From IMG/VR virus record IMGVR_UViG_3300003937_000380, positions 1-35,579 of that record: a stretch of 35,579 nt of DNA; one strand, 5' to 3'. The notes below the pieces were generated by a model. It had not been told where the DNA came from and ran no database searches. It saw only the letters and a list, made by a program, of their open reading frames with translations. The translations under genes and the position numbers were made by a program. Positions 13,701 to 21,235 of this stretch are shown here, piece by piece (positions within the stretch are counted from its first letter, which is position 1; every line of letters begins with the position of its first letter). Origin of the DNA: a virus.

Positions 13701-13981
13701 AGCTTGCGGGTGGGGGTGCCCGCCTCTTTGATCTGGCGGGCCAGAGCGGCAACGCGCAGCTGCGCGGCCAGGTGGCTCTGTTCGGTGGCGCGCACCGCCT
13801 GCTGCTGCTGGCGGTAGGCCGCAACGTCGCGCTGTGCGGCATTGAGGCGGCGAAGGTTGGTCTGTTGTTCCTGCAGGGCGGTGGACAGGCCCTTGCTGCC
13901 GGCCATGACCTTCTTGAAGGGGGCGCTGGCGCGGTCGAGCGCTTCCAGCACCACCTGCAGGCGAAGGTTGCCGCCGCTCAT
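10733..13981 (-). CDS. T: tail tape measure protein T, 1082 aa
   Basis: GpT sets tail length and is threaded through the tail tube. The N-terminal about 180 residues form long helices (Gln/Ala/Arg-rich coiled coil). A TP901-like tape-measure core follows (SFESAMADVKKVVDF; VAAAGQAGIASNELVRF; INYLGNTGPASVQKISEVVNRIGALGE). Hydrophobic segments lie at about 540-640 (LGGLLVAGGVGAMAL; VLAIGAAVAVVAALVWKYWEPI). The C-terminus has two copies of a module (GDRITQAGAGMGERMQQAG with RLDELRQRRIARNG, and GERVTQISAGMTQRMQGAA with RLDQLREQRIARLG). P2 gpT is 815 aa, so this protein is longer. No good ribosome-binding site precedes ATG 13981. Confidence 0.92.
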   Translation of the reverse strand: MSGGNLRLQVVLEALDRASAPFKKVMAGSKGLSTALQEQQTNLRRLNAAQRDVAAYRQQQQAVRATEQSHLAAQLRVAALARQIKEAGTPTRKLSREFAQAKASAAQLKGQHQQQSVELQRLRGSLDRAGISTRQLGTHERKLRGDIAAASAQMEAQRTRLAALDAAQARSRKIHSAGMNAAAHGTGVALAAFGALRAETLPIAQAMSFESAMADVKKVVDFDTPDGFEKMGTDIEELSRHLPMLPVEISKIVAAAGQAGIASNELVRFGEDAAKMGVAFDTTAEDAGQTMATWRTAFRMGQDDVVVLADKINYLGNTGPASVQKISEVVNRIGALGEVAGLGSGPLAALGATVAGMGIESEVSATGIKNMLLTLSSGDAATKRQVESFKKLGLSTSDLAQAMQKDAGGAILDVLEKLKKLPKAEQAATMTQLFGRESIGAIAPLLTNLDLLKENFGKVADEQKYGGSMNAEYAARVGTAENGLVLLKNSATVLSQRLGKTLLPTVKELAARVAKVADRMADWTSKNPQLVATIAKLAIGGTALATALGGLLVAGGVGAMALTQIHKGVMLLSGGGGIGRLVGQVLSLGGRAFPMLLNVGRMLLPMLGGISLPVLAIGAAVAVVAALVWKYWEPIKAFMIGVWQGVVDVVNPIMAELMTALEPLGPVWAQVSDAMGKAWAWVQKLFTPFKATSEQLQGATTAGRGFGQVLGQVLTVNLRMAVVAVGWLVKAFTFMLPIIQNAVGGAWTYLQGAWQLIVGLFTLNGDKIRSGLTAMWDGANQILLGWPARMMQAGIDMVQGLVNGITSSGSAAMDAVANIASGVMDRFKGLLGIHSPSRVFAQFGDFTMQGLAGGIDRSQGEPLQQVTSVGDRITQAGAGMGERMQQAGVGSTSESASRLDELRQRRIARNGSDADTVRATASRDRLRAATVGGERVTQISAGMTQRMQGAAPDNADPTRRTQGAAAENAGPTRLDQLREQRIARLGNSTDTARATASRDRLRQASAGFALGAAALPVMAAAAPLVAPAAAQPAAGNTGASSYTINIQPPSGADSREIADLVRQAIEQIERDKATRRGARLSD

Positions 13982-14003
13982 GCGACGACAACCGATGCGC
14001 GTG

Positions 14004-14141
14004 TTACGGCGTCGTGGTGTCCGTGGGATCGGCTACCAGCGCGGCCAGGAAGCGGCACGCAGCGCTGAATGCCCACACCAGCAGCCCGCCAACCGTGGCC
14101 AGCAGGAACAGCGCAAAGACGATGGCGATAAGGGTGTCCAT
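14004..14141 (-). CDS. possible small membrane protein between E' and T, 45 aa
   Basis: The frame reads MDTLIAIVFALFLLATVGGLLVW..., with one long hydrophobic helix and a short polar tail, filling the gap between the frameshifted chaperone gene and the tape-measure gene. No ribosome-binding site is visible, so translation would depend on the E' stop 12 bp upstream. It could be a small membrane protein or chance coding. Confidence 0.35.
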   Translation of the reverse strand: MDTLIAIVFALFLLATVGGLLVWAFSAACRFLAALVADPTDTTTP

Positions 14142-14153
14142 AGGCGGACTGTA

Positions 14154-14605
14154 TCACTGCTGGGCTCCACTTCGTTCATGGGCGCGCTGGCGCCACTGGA
14201 TCAGTTCATAGAGGGAGAGGGCCGACAGCTCGGTGAGGGTGAAGGAGAAAATCACCGCGATATCGGCCATCAGATCCTCTACGCAGTCGGGGATTCCTTC
14301 GACGCCTTCGGCTCGAAAAAACCACCGATGACGCGAGCGATTTCGACCAGGTCGGCCGGCTCCAGCCGGGACGCATCGTGCTGTGTCAGCAGCGGCTGGC
14401 TGATGCGCGGCAGCAGCGTCACCAGCGCGGTAACGTCCATCTGCGCCAGTTCATGCAGCTTCAGGCCGCGCAGTTCACCGGCATTCGGCTTGCGCAGTCG
14501 AATTGAGCGAATCACCTGCTCGCCGCGCTGGATGGGGGTTTCCAGCACGATCACATTCGGGTCGGTGGCTTCGTCGGTGATGGCGATGGTGGATTCAGTG
14601 TTCAT
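14154..14605 (-). CDS. E: tail assembly chaperone E+E', made by -1 frameshift, about 150 aa
   Basis: The long product would read gpE to the slippery TTTTTTC (14321-14315), slip back one base and continue as RAEGVEGIPDCVEDLMADIAVIF..., ending HERSGAQQ. The second part (MADIAVIF, LSLYELIQWRQRA, ERSG) matches the P2 gpE-prime family. In P2 the same E/E' genes produce a short and a long chaperone that guide assembly of the tail tube around the tape measure. The E' portion could also start at ATG 14270 on its own. Confidence 0.75.
14279..14605 (-). CDS. E: tail assembly chaperone E, zero-frame product, 108 aa
   Basis: The zero-frame product begins MNTESTIAITDEATD and contains VIRSIRLRKPNAGELRGLKLHELAQMDVTAL, the core of the gpE tail-chaperone family. 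It ends 11 codons after the slippery heptamer. It is the major product; a minority of ribosomes would shift to make the longer E+E' protein. It lies between tail tube and tape measure as in nearly all contractile-tail phages. Confidence 0.88.
   Translation of the reverse strand: MNTESTIAITDEATDPNVIVLETPIQRGEQVIRSIRLRKPNAGELRGLKLHELAQMDVTALVTLLPRISQPLLTQHDASRLEPADLVEIARVIGGFFEPKASKESPTA
14315..14321 (-). promoter_or_regulatory. -1 frameshift slippery site TTTTTTC
   Basis: The zero frame reads GGT-TTT-TTC, so T-TTT-TTC fits the X-XXY-YYZ rule for -1 slippage. The -1 frame then stays open for 53 codons with an E'-like sequence. Confidence 0.8.
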
Positions 14606-14626
14606 GGTGCGTCTCTCACAGGGTTG

Positions 14627-14650
14627 GCCCGGCCGTCGAAGCGGCCGGGC
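14627..14650 (-). other. intergenic hairpin between tail tube and chaperone genes
   Basis: GCCCGGCCG and CGGCCGGGC form a perfect 9-bp stem with a 6-nt loop. No T-run follows. It lies between the FII stop (14665) and the E start (14605) and probably lowers downstream expression or stabilises the tube mRNA. Confidence 0.6.
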
Positions 14651-14664
14651 AAGGGGGAAAGGGA

Positions 14665-15174
14665 TCAGGCGCCGATGGCGCGGCGCAGGCCGGACTGCAG
14701 GTCAACACCGTTGACGATAAAGATCATGCCCACCATGTCGATCTCGATTTCGGTGCGGCCGTTGACGGTCAGCTTGTAGTAGCTGGCCGAGGTCTTGACG
14801 CTGAACTCAGTGTCGTCGCCCACCTTGCCGGTACCGGCGTCGATTTCGGAGTGACGGCCGCGGATGACGATCTCGACCGCATCCACCTCGCCGGTGTCTT
14901 CGCGCTGGTAGCCGCCGGCAAAGCGCAGCTGCACCGCGTTGTGCGAGACGGCGCCGTACTGGCGCAGCACGTCGAGCATCAGCCCGCCACACTTCCATTC
15001 GGCCTCGATCTTCTCCTGGCCCAAGTCGATATCGACGGGGCCGACCATGCCACCGGCGCGGTATTCCTCCATCTTGCGGGTGAGCGTGGGCAGCTTGAAC
15101 TCGGTGACAAGGCCGATGTAGCTCAGGCCGTCGTTGAACAGGTTGAGGTTTTTCAGCTTGCTGGGCAGAGCCAT
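14665..15174 (-). CDS. FII: major tail tube protein FII, 169 aa
   Basis: It begins MALPSKLKNLNLFNDGLSYIGLVTEFKLPTLTRKMEEYRAGGM, the conserved N-terminus of P2 FII, and ends FIVNGVDLQSGLRRAIGA. FII stacks as hexameric rings to make the inner tube of the contractile tail. The length equals the family norm (P2 FII is 172 aa). It follows the sheath gene after 22 bp. Confidence 0.95.
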   Translation of the reverse strand: MALPSKLKNLNLFNDGLSYIGLVTEFKLPTLTRKMEEYRAGGMVGPVDIDLGQEKIEAEWKCGGLMLDVLRQYGAVSHNAVQLRFAGGYQREDTGEVDAVEIVIRGRHSEIDAGTGKVGDDTEFSVKTSASYYKLTVNGRTEIEIDMVGMIFIVNGVDLQSGLRRAIGA

Positions 15175-15196
15175 GGGATTGGTTCCTTATGCGGCC

Positions 15197-16369
15197 TTAG
15201 CCGCTGATGCGGGCCGGGAAGTCGGCGAAGTAGCGGTCGGTGATGCGCTGGTTCAGCTGCAGGTTTTCCAGCGGCGGCACCGGGGTGTAGTCGAAGTCGA
15301 TCACCAGCTGGCCGCTGGCCAGCGACTGCGAGGCGTTGGCGCCTTCGTCGTACCAGGCGTTGGCGCCGATCAGGTAGCCGGCATAGACCAGCTCGCGGAA
15401 CTTGGCGTTGATGCTCTCCAGTAGATCGCGGATCAGCGAGGGGTGCAGCGGTTTGTCGATGTAGACCTGCATGGCCTCGGCGATGGTGTCGGCCAGGATC
15501 TGCGCGGTGCGGGTGGCGGTCTCGAACTGGAACAACGGGTCGTCGCTGCAGGTGCGCGAACCCCAGAACTTGTAGCCGTTGGAGTTGATGAGGGTGGTCA
15601 CATCGCCCGCATTGAGCAGGCCGGCGTCGGTGTTGGGGTCCTGCAGATCCCAATGCACGTCGCGGCTGATACCGGTCACGCCCGCCACCGGCACGTTGGA
15701 GATGGACTTGTGCCAACCCTGCTGCTGGTCAGTCATGGCGCGCACGCCCAGCGCACGGGCGACGGCGTAGGCCATGCCGGTGGATGCGGTGGCGGTGTTG
15801 AAGGCCATGAAATCGGGATAGATCAGCATCACTTCGCGGTCGGCGAACTGATCGCGGTAGGCGATGGCTTCGGACACGCTGGCGCTTGCGGCGCAGCTGG
15901 CGTAGACCATGCCGCGCAGCTTCTTGGCGACGATGGCCAGCGCTGCGGTAACCGGCTGGGTGTCCAGCCCCGGCGCGCCCAGGATGCGCGGACGCACGCC
16001 CAGCTGGGCCTGTGCCACCAGCAGCGCATGTAGGCCGGTGTAACGGCCACCTTCGGCAGCACCGATGACCTTGGCCGTGGTGTCGGTGTCATTGCCGGCG
16101 CTGGCCACACGCACGACAACCACAATCGGGTTGCCCTGGTCGGCGATGCCCTGCAGTGTGCCGCGCAGGGTGCCGGTCTTGCCTGCCTTGCCGACAGCGC
16201 TCAGCACGTCGGTGATCAGAACCGGGCGGTCCAGCGGGAAGGCGTCCTTGTCCGCATCCTCGCCGGTGCAGACAACGCCGATCACGGCGGTGGAGACGGT
16301 GCGGATCGGGCGCGTGCCGCCGTTGATTTCAATGACGCGAACGCCGTGATGGTAGCCGTTGGCGGCCAT
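15197..16369 (-). CDS. FI: tail sheath protein FI, 390 aa
   Basis: It begins MAANGYHHGVRVIEINGGTRPIRTVSTAVIGVVCTGEDAD, as in P2 FI, and carries the sheath core (LIYPDFMAFNT; VHWDLQDPNTDAGLLNAGDVTTLINSNGYKFWGSRT) and a C-terminal PPLENLQLNQRITDRYFADFPARI. FI subunits surround the tube and contract to drive DNA injection. The length matches P2 FI (396 aa). A 15-bp gap separates it from gpW upstream. Confidence 0.95.
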   Translation of the reverse strand: MAANGYHHGVRVIEINGGTRPIRTVSTAVIGVVCTGEDADKDAFPLDRPVLITDVLSAVGKAGKTGTLRGTLQGIADQGNPIVVVVRVASAGNDTDTTAKVIGAAEGGRYTGLHALLVAQAQLGVRPRILGAPGLDTQPVTAALAIVAKKLRGMVYASCAASASVSEAIAYRDQFADREVMLIYPDFMAFNTATASTGMAYAVARALGVRAMTDQQQGWHKSISNVPVAGVTGISRDVHWDLQDPNTDAGLLNAGDVTTLINSNGYKFWGSRTCSDDPLFQFETATRTAQILADTIAEAMQVYIDKPLHPSLIRDLLESINAKFRELVYAGYLIGANAWYDEGANASQSLASGQLVIDFDYTPVPPLENLQLNQRITDRYFADFPARISG

Positions 16370-16384
16370 GGGCTTCTCCTTCGG

Positions 16385-16744
16385 TTAGGGGGTGTGGAAG
16401 CGGAGTGGTACGGAAAGGCGGGTGTTGCGCGATGCGCCGCTCGGCGTGGCCAGCTGGCCCTGCAGGTCGAGGACGAACGAGCCGGCCACGTCGCCGTGAG
16501 CCAGGTCGATACGGGTCAGGCTGATGCGTGGCTCCCAACGCATCAGCGCGGTGGCGGTGGCGCCGAACAGCCGCAGGCGGGTTTCGTCGTTGAACGGCTG
16601 GTCGATCAGCTCGGGCAGCAGTGAGCCGTAGTCGCGGCGTTGCACGCGCGAACCGATGGGGGTCGTCAGAACGTCGGCGATGGACTGGCGCAGGTGTGCC
16701 AGGTCATCGCTGAATGCGCCGCTGCGGGCGTCCATGCCAATCAT
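16385..16744 (-). CDS. W: baseplate wedge protein W (gp25-like), 119 aa
   Basis: The sequence (MIGMDARSGAFSDDLAHLRQSIADVLTTPIGSRVQRRDYGSLLPELID) shows the gpW/gp25-like lysozyme-related wedge fold, with TTPIGSRVQRRDYGS typical. GpW helps start sheath assembly on the baseplate. It overlaps gpV by 4 bp (ATGA). In P2 it is followed by J, but here the next gene is the sheath FI. Confidence 0.92.
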   Translation of the reverse strand: MIGMDARSGAFSDDLAHLRQSIADVLTTPIGSRVQRRDYGSLLPELIDQPFNDETRLRLFGATATALMRWEPRISLTRIDLAHGDVAGSFVLDLQGQLATPSGASRNTRLSVPLRFHTP

Positions 16745-17307
16745 GCCGGCGCCCCGGTGGTGCCACCGCCCGGCTGCACGCCGGGGTGCTTGTGCTTGGT
16801 CAGGCTGATGCCGGCGGCGACCACGTCGTCGGAAACCTCGACTTCGCCAGCGATCACCACCTTGCCCTCAATGGTGGTCAGGCCCTTGATAGTCACCGGG
16901 CCGGTGATGGTGGTTCCGCCTTCGGCGGTAATGGCCAGGGTTCCGCCGACGGGCAGAACGGCCGACAGGGCGTGCGCGTCGTGGTCGTAGCTGACCACGG
17001 CGCCATCCTTGAACTGGATCAGGGTCAGGTTGGGACTGGTCGACGGCGCCGGGTACTGCTCGCAGTACAGGCCGCGCAGCACGATGGCGTTGGCCAGATC
17101 GCCGTCACAGCACAGCAGCGCCACCTGCTCGCCGCTGCTCGGCGGTGCCCAGGTGCGCAGTTCGCCGGCGGCGGCGCTGAACCATGGCAGGAAGTCGGTG
17201 TGTGCTTCGCCCGTTTGCACGCGGCATAGGTGCCGGGCGTGATCGACCTCAGTCACCACACCGTCGCGCAGCAGGTTGTTGATCTGTTGGGGCAGGGCGC
17301 TATCCAT
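16741..17307 (-). CDS. V: baseplate spike protein V, 188 aa
   Basis: The N-terminal OB-fold region (DGVVTEVDHARHLCRVQTGEAHTDFLPWFSAAAGELRTWAPPSSGEQVALLC) is followed by a repetitive beta-helix (GGTTITGPVTIKGLTTIEGKVVIAGEVEVSDDVVA) and the tip motif KHKHPG. GpV forms the trimeric membrane-piercing spike; P2 gpV binds an iron ion at its tip through HxH histidines, and the KHKHPG here fits that role. The length is close to P2 (211 aa). Confidence 0.93.
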   Translation of the reverse strand: MDSALPQQINNLLRDGVVTEVDHARHLCRVQTGEAHTDFLPWFSAAAGELRTWAPPSSGEQVALLCCDGDLANAIVLRGLYCEQYPAPSTSPNLTLIQFKDGAVVSYDHDAHALSAVLPVGGTLAITAEGGTTITGPVTIKGLTTIEGKVVIAGEVEVSDDVVAAGISLTKHKHPGVQPGGGTTGAPA

Positions 17308-17414
17308 GCCCCCATGTTCCCGGCGGTCCCTCGCGCGCGCACGGAGCGCGGGCGGTAGATGGGACCGTTACAACGGCGGGCGAACGGATCGCACCGCCGT
17401 GTGATGGGTCGGCA

Positions 17415-17987
17415 TCAGCTTGGCTGTGCTGCCGTGGGATTGCTGCTTGCAGCCTCCACCCAAGCGCCCGCGCCGTCGTCATAGGTGATCGGTCCGCTGC
17501 GCTCCATGGGCGGGGCGTGATCGGTCACGGTGTCGGGCAGCGGCTGGCCACGCTGCAGGGGCGGCGCGAATCCGCCATCGGCCTTGTTCCAGGTCGCACG
17601 GCCGCTGTAATCGGGCTGCAGCGTCCACTCGCCTCGAACGGCGTCCCATGCGTTGCAGTGCGGCGTGGTGCCGTCGAGTCGGATCGGCTCGGCCAGCGTA
17701 ACGCCCTTCGGGAGAGGTTCGCCGAGGGTCAGGCGGTTGGGAACGGGCATCGCAGTGCCCGTATCCCACAGCATGCGGTTGCGGAAGTCGGCGACCAGCT
17801 CCCAGCGGCTCTCGTCATCGGCCAGGCGCAGCGCCTGGCACTGGCCAACGGTCTGTGCGGGTGCCACGTCTACCGTGCCATCGGGCAAGTGCCAAACACC
17901 GTCGGGCGACGGCTGCAGGCGCACGGGTCCCATGTAGGCGCGATTGGCGGGATCGAAGGCGTGGGCAAAGCGGGTTTCGGTGGACAT
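17415..17987 (-). CDS. tail fibre assembly-like protein, 190 aa
   Basis: It lies directly after the fibre gene, as G/Tfa proteins do. The sequence (MSTETRFAHAFDPANRAYMGPVRLQPSPDGVWHLPDG...; LPDTVTDHAPPMERSGPITYDDGAGAWVEA) shows no named domain beyond weak resemblance to small tail-associated proteins that begin with a host-range or assembly segment. Position and size suggest a fibre chaperone or fibre-associated protein; sequence alone does not prove it. Starts 10 bp after the fibre stop. Confidence 0.6.
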   Translation of the reverse strand: MSTETRFAHAFDPANRAYMGPVRLQPSPDGVWHLPDGTVDVAPAQTVGQCQALRLADDESRWELVADFRNRMLWDTGTAMPVPNRLTLGEPLPKGVTLAEPIRLDGTTPHCNAWDAVRGEWTLQPDYSGRATWNKADGGFAPPLQRGQPLPDTVTDHAPPMERSGPITYDDGAGAWVEAASSNPTAAQPS

Positions 17988-17997
17988 GCTCCGTTCC

Positions 17998-20900
17998 TCA
18001 GTAGGTGATGCAGTAGATCATTCGCAGACCGGCCGGCAGGTTGCGGTCGCCGCCGGTGTTGTTCACCGTCACCGCGTGGGTGTGTGCGCCCGCGTCAGCA
18101 GCAGTCGAGGTATGGCCGTGATCGCCCACCTGCGCGACGGAAATGGTGTGGGTGTGGTTCCCGGCGTTGTTCATGCCGATGTTATGGCCGTGAGCGCCAG
18201 CGCCATCGGTGGTGAATGAGTGGGCATGATTGCCGCCCGGACTCGTGAGAGGCCAGCTATTGTCGTGATCGACACCGCTGGCACGCGTGCCCGTCTGATC
18301 CAAGTTGCCGTACTGCCCCCACGGATAGGGCATCTGGTCGCCAAACGGACTGATGTGCTGGTGGTCGCCAGATGCCGAGGTGCCGCCGGTGTGCCCGTGG
18401 TGGCCCTGCTGGTCGGTCCATGCGCCGTGGGCATGCTCGCCTGCAGCCGCAGCGCTGGCGCTGTGCGAGTGGGCGCCACCGCCCGCCACCGAGATGGCGT
18501 GGCTGTGGGTGCCGGCACTGGCCGACGATGCACCGTGCCCGTGTCTGATCACCTCGCCGCTGGTGGCGGTACCGACAGTCTCCGGCTTCTGCGTGTGGGT
18601 GACCACGGTGCCTTCCAGCATCGCCGGGAGGTTGAACGTGGTCTTGCCATCACCTGCGCCGTACAGCGTGCCGATGGCGGCGAAAAGTTCGGCATAGGTG
18701 GTGCGGGACACGGCCGCGCCGTCGCACAGCAGGGTGCCGCTGGGGGCGGCCTTGCCTGCGAACATGATGACCTGGCCAGGGATGCGGTTGGCCTTGGTGC
18801 TTGGCTCGAAGTTGCCCGAGTGCCAAATGCCCCTGCCGTCCCAGCGAATGCCGGCTTTGGTCACGCTCAGCTGGCCTACTACGGAGCCGCCGCCATTCGG
18901 GCGCAGCAGCACCTCGCCATCCTGCGCATCGGGTGCAAGCACGGCGTACTTGGCGCCGCCGATGAACCCATTGGACGTGGCCTTGAAGGACGGGGCGGTA
19001 ACGGCTCCGGTGAAATCAGCGCCAGAGAGGTTGGCCTTGGTCGCCGGGCTGAAGTTGCCGGTGTGCCACGCTTCCAGCCACGCGGTACTAGTGCCCGTTC
19101 GGAAGAACAGACGATTCTGTCCATTGGGAGCGGCGATCTGTGCACGACCCCATTCGCTACCGAAGTGGAGCACGTTGTGCTGCTGACTCGGCACAGGCGC
19201 ATCGCTCGGTGCAGCGCCACCGGAATGATAGGCGGCAGCGAAGGACCGTTGCGGCAGATGCTCATCGTAGGTCTTGCGATCCATGATGCCAAACCAGTTG
19301 CCCTTCGCGTCCAACGCCTGCGTAAGGCCCTGCACCTCTCCGATGCTGTGCTGATGCGCCAAGCTAGCCGCACCAATCTCAGCGAGCGACCAGGAGAAGT
19401 CAGCACCACCGTTGAGCGTCTTGGCGGTGTTGCCGATGGTGACCTTGCGATATGCGCCCCAGGACGTGGTCACGATGTTGGCAGAGCCATCGAACGCGGT
19501 GCCGTTGATGGTGCGCGGTGTCGCCAGCTTGCTCGCGGTGACCGCGTTGCCGTTGAGCATGCCCCGGAACTCCGGTGCTTCAACGAGCCCAGAGGTGGGG
19601 TTGAACGAGATTACGCGCGAGTTGCTGGTGTTCGTGAGGCGAAACTGCTTGCCGCCGGTTGTGTCGAATAGTTCCAGCACCGTGTCGCCATCCGTGGCCA
19701 ACTGCCGGAAGTGCCAGGGGCGATGGGAGAACAGTTCGAGCAGGACGGTGCCGTCGGCGCTGCCGTTGCCGAGACCGACGCGTGCAGATGCCATCTCTGC
19801 CCTGCCGTTCTTGTAGAGCGCAAACTGCCCGCTGGCATTGGAGGAACCATTGGGCCGCAGATAGACGTAGCCACCGGAATCGCCAGTGGGCCCCGTGCCG
19901 GCGGCCAGAACCACGCTGCCGGTGTCGGTCCCACGCATACTGCCACCGCCGAATCCGAGGTCGATGGTTTGATCGCTGGGCAGGTACATGCCCAGTGCAA
20001 AGGTCTGACGACGGCCCCAGCGATTCTCTGTGGCTTCGACCAGGCGCCGCAGGTCGCCCATGTAGGCAAGCGGCTGAACAGTGGCGTAGATGACGCCTTG
20101 CGGTTCAGTGGTGGAGTAGGTGCCAGGCCCGTGGTAGGTCGCGCCCGTGGCATTGACCACGCGCACAGCATGGCCTTGGTTGTACTCGCGCTGCTGCAAC
20201 CACAGCTCGACGCCCGTGGCTTTGCCCGCAGCATCGGTGGTCAGTACAAGACCGAAGCGGCACGGGCGATCAAGCGAAGAGTCTGCGCCGATCCGAGTGT
20301 GCTGCACCATGCCATCGACAATCGCTTGCGTGAGCACGGTGGTTGTGTCGAACGTGCGCGTAGACACAGCGATCTGCTCCCACGCGTAGCGCGGGCTGCC
20401 GATGGCACCGTTGGTCATTTCCAGCAGGAGGATGCTCGCAGCCGGTCCGCGCCATGGCAGTGTTCCGAGCTTGATCCAACGAACCTGATTGGAGTTCCCA
20501 GCGATTGTGTCAATCGGCTGAACCTTGCCGATCTGCGGGAAGTCGGTGGCGTGCATGCCGTCGAGCATATCGGCGTTCAGCCCGTTGCCATGACCCATGT
20601 CCTTCAGCGCAGCGCCCTTCAGTTCAAGGGCGACGCGAATAGCCGCGGCCGTGGCGATGGACAGCAGCGTCTTGGCGAACGCTGTCGGTGCATTGGCACC
20701 AAAGCGGTTATCCAGCGTCGCCTTCAATCCGCGAGCGGTGACAGCGCGAACGCCATCGGTGCCGGCGATGGTTTCGTTGCTGTCTGCCAGCTCGACCACA
20801 CCAGGGACAGTCTCGGTGGCCGGCGGATTCAGAAACTCAGTGCTGCCGAACTTGATCTGCGCAGTGTCGATATCGGCAAGCACCACGTCTGCCGAGAGCA

Positions 20901-21231
20901 GCAGCGTGGAGATGGTGGCCTTCTCCATGATCGCGTCGGCCTGGCCGTACACCGCAAACAGGGTGCCGTCGGACAGGTACAGCCCGAAGCCACGCAGGGT
21001 GTACTTCTCCGCGCCGCTGTCCTCCAGCGTGACGTGAATGGTGTCGGCCGCGACTGATTTGCCGCCGAAGGTAGTCATGCGCTTGAACTCGCCCGGCAGC
21101 TGCGTCATGGCCGCAGTGGGGGTGAAGCCAGTGGCAGTGAGGCCAATGTGGGATATCAGCACCGTGTTGGTGCCGGTGTTGGTGGCGTTGACCAGCTTTG
21201 CGCGGCCAGCGGTGGTGATCTTCATGCGCAT
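17998..21231 (-). CDS. H: tail fibre protein H with collar domain and HxH tip, 1077 aa
   Basis: The N-terminus (MKITTAGRAKLVNATNTGTNTVLISHIGLT...) is the family that attaches fibres to the P2-type baseplate. A long variable middle follows (repeats such as AWHTGNFSPATKANLSG and IWHSGNFEPSTKANRI). Next comes a phage tail-collar domain at about 815-875 (PGQVIMFAGKAAPSGTLLCDGAAVSRTTYAELFAAIGTLYGAG). The C-terminal 200 residues carry about eleven H-x-H pairs (HSH, HAH, HGH, HTH), which in T4 gp37-like tips bind iron. The protein recognises the host surface. ATG 21225 is an alternative start. Confidence 0.9.
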   Translation of the reverse strand: MRMKITTAGRAKLVNATNTGTNTVLISHIGLTATGFTPTAAMTQLPGEFKRMTTFGGKSVAADTIHVTLEDSGAEKYTLRGFGLYLSDGTLFAVYGQADAIMEKATISTLLLSADVVLADIDTAQIKFGSTEFLNPPATETVPGVVELADSNETIAGTDGVRAVTARGLKATLDNRFGANAPTAFAKTLLSIATAAAIRVALELKGAALKDMGHGNGLNADMLDGMHATDFPQIGKVQPIDTIAGNSNQVRWIKLGTLPWRGPAASILLLEMTNGAIGSPRYAWEQIAVSTRTFDTTTVLTQAIVDGMVQHTRIGADSSLDRPCRFGLVLTTDAAGKATGVELWLQQREYNQGHAVRVVNATGATYHGPGTYSTTEPQGVIYATVQPLAYMGDLRRLVEATENRWGRRQTFALGMYLPSDQTIDLGFGGGSMRGTDTGSVVLAAGTGPTGDSGGYVYLRPNGSSNASGQFALYKNGRAEMASARVGLGNGSADGTVLLELFSHRPWHFRQLATDGDTVLELFDTTGGKQFRLTNTSNSRVISFNPTSGLVEAPEFRGMLNGNAVTASKLATPRTINGTAFDGSANIVTTSWGAYRKVTIGNTAKTLNGGADFSWSLAEIGAASLAHQHSIGEVQGLTQALDAKGNWFGIMDRKTYDEHLPQRSFAAAYHSGGAAPSDAPVPSQQHNVLHFGSEWGRAQIAAPNGQNRLFFRTGTSTAWLEAWHTGNFSPATKANLSGADFTGAVTAPSFKATSNGFIGGAKYAVLAPDAQDGEVLLRPNGGGSVVGQLSVTKAGIRWDGRGIWHSGNFEPSTKANRIPGQVIMFAGKAAPSGTLLCDGAAVSRTTYAELFAAIGTLYGAGDGKTTFNLPAMLEGTVVTHTQKPETVGTATSGEVIRHGHGASSASAGTHSHAISVAGGGAHSHSASAAAAGEHAHGAWTDQQGHHGHTGGTSASGDHQHISPFGDQMPYPWGQYGNLDQTGTRASGVDHDNSWPLTSPGGNHAHSFTTDGAGAHGHNIGMNNAGNHTHTISVAQVGDHGHTSTAADAGAHTHAVTVNNTGGDRNLPAGLRMIYCITY

Positions 21232-21235
21232 GGGG

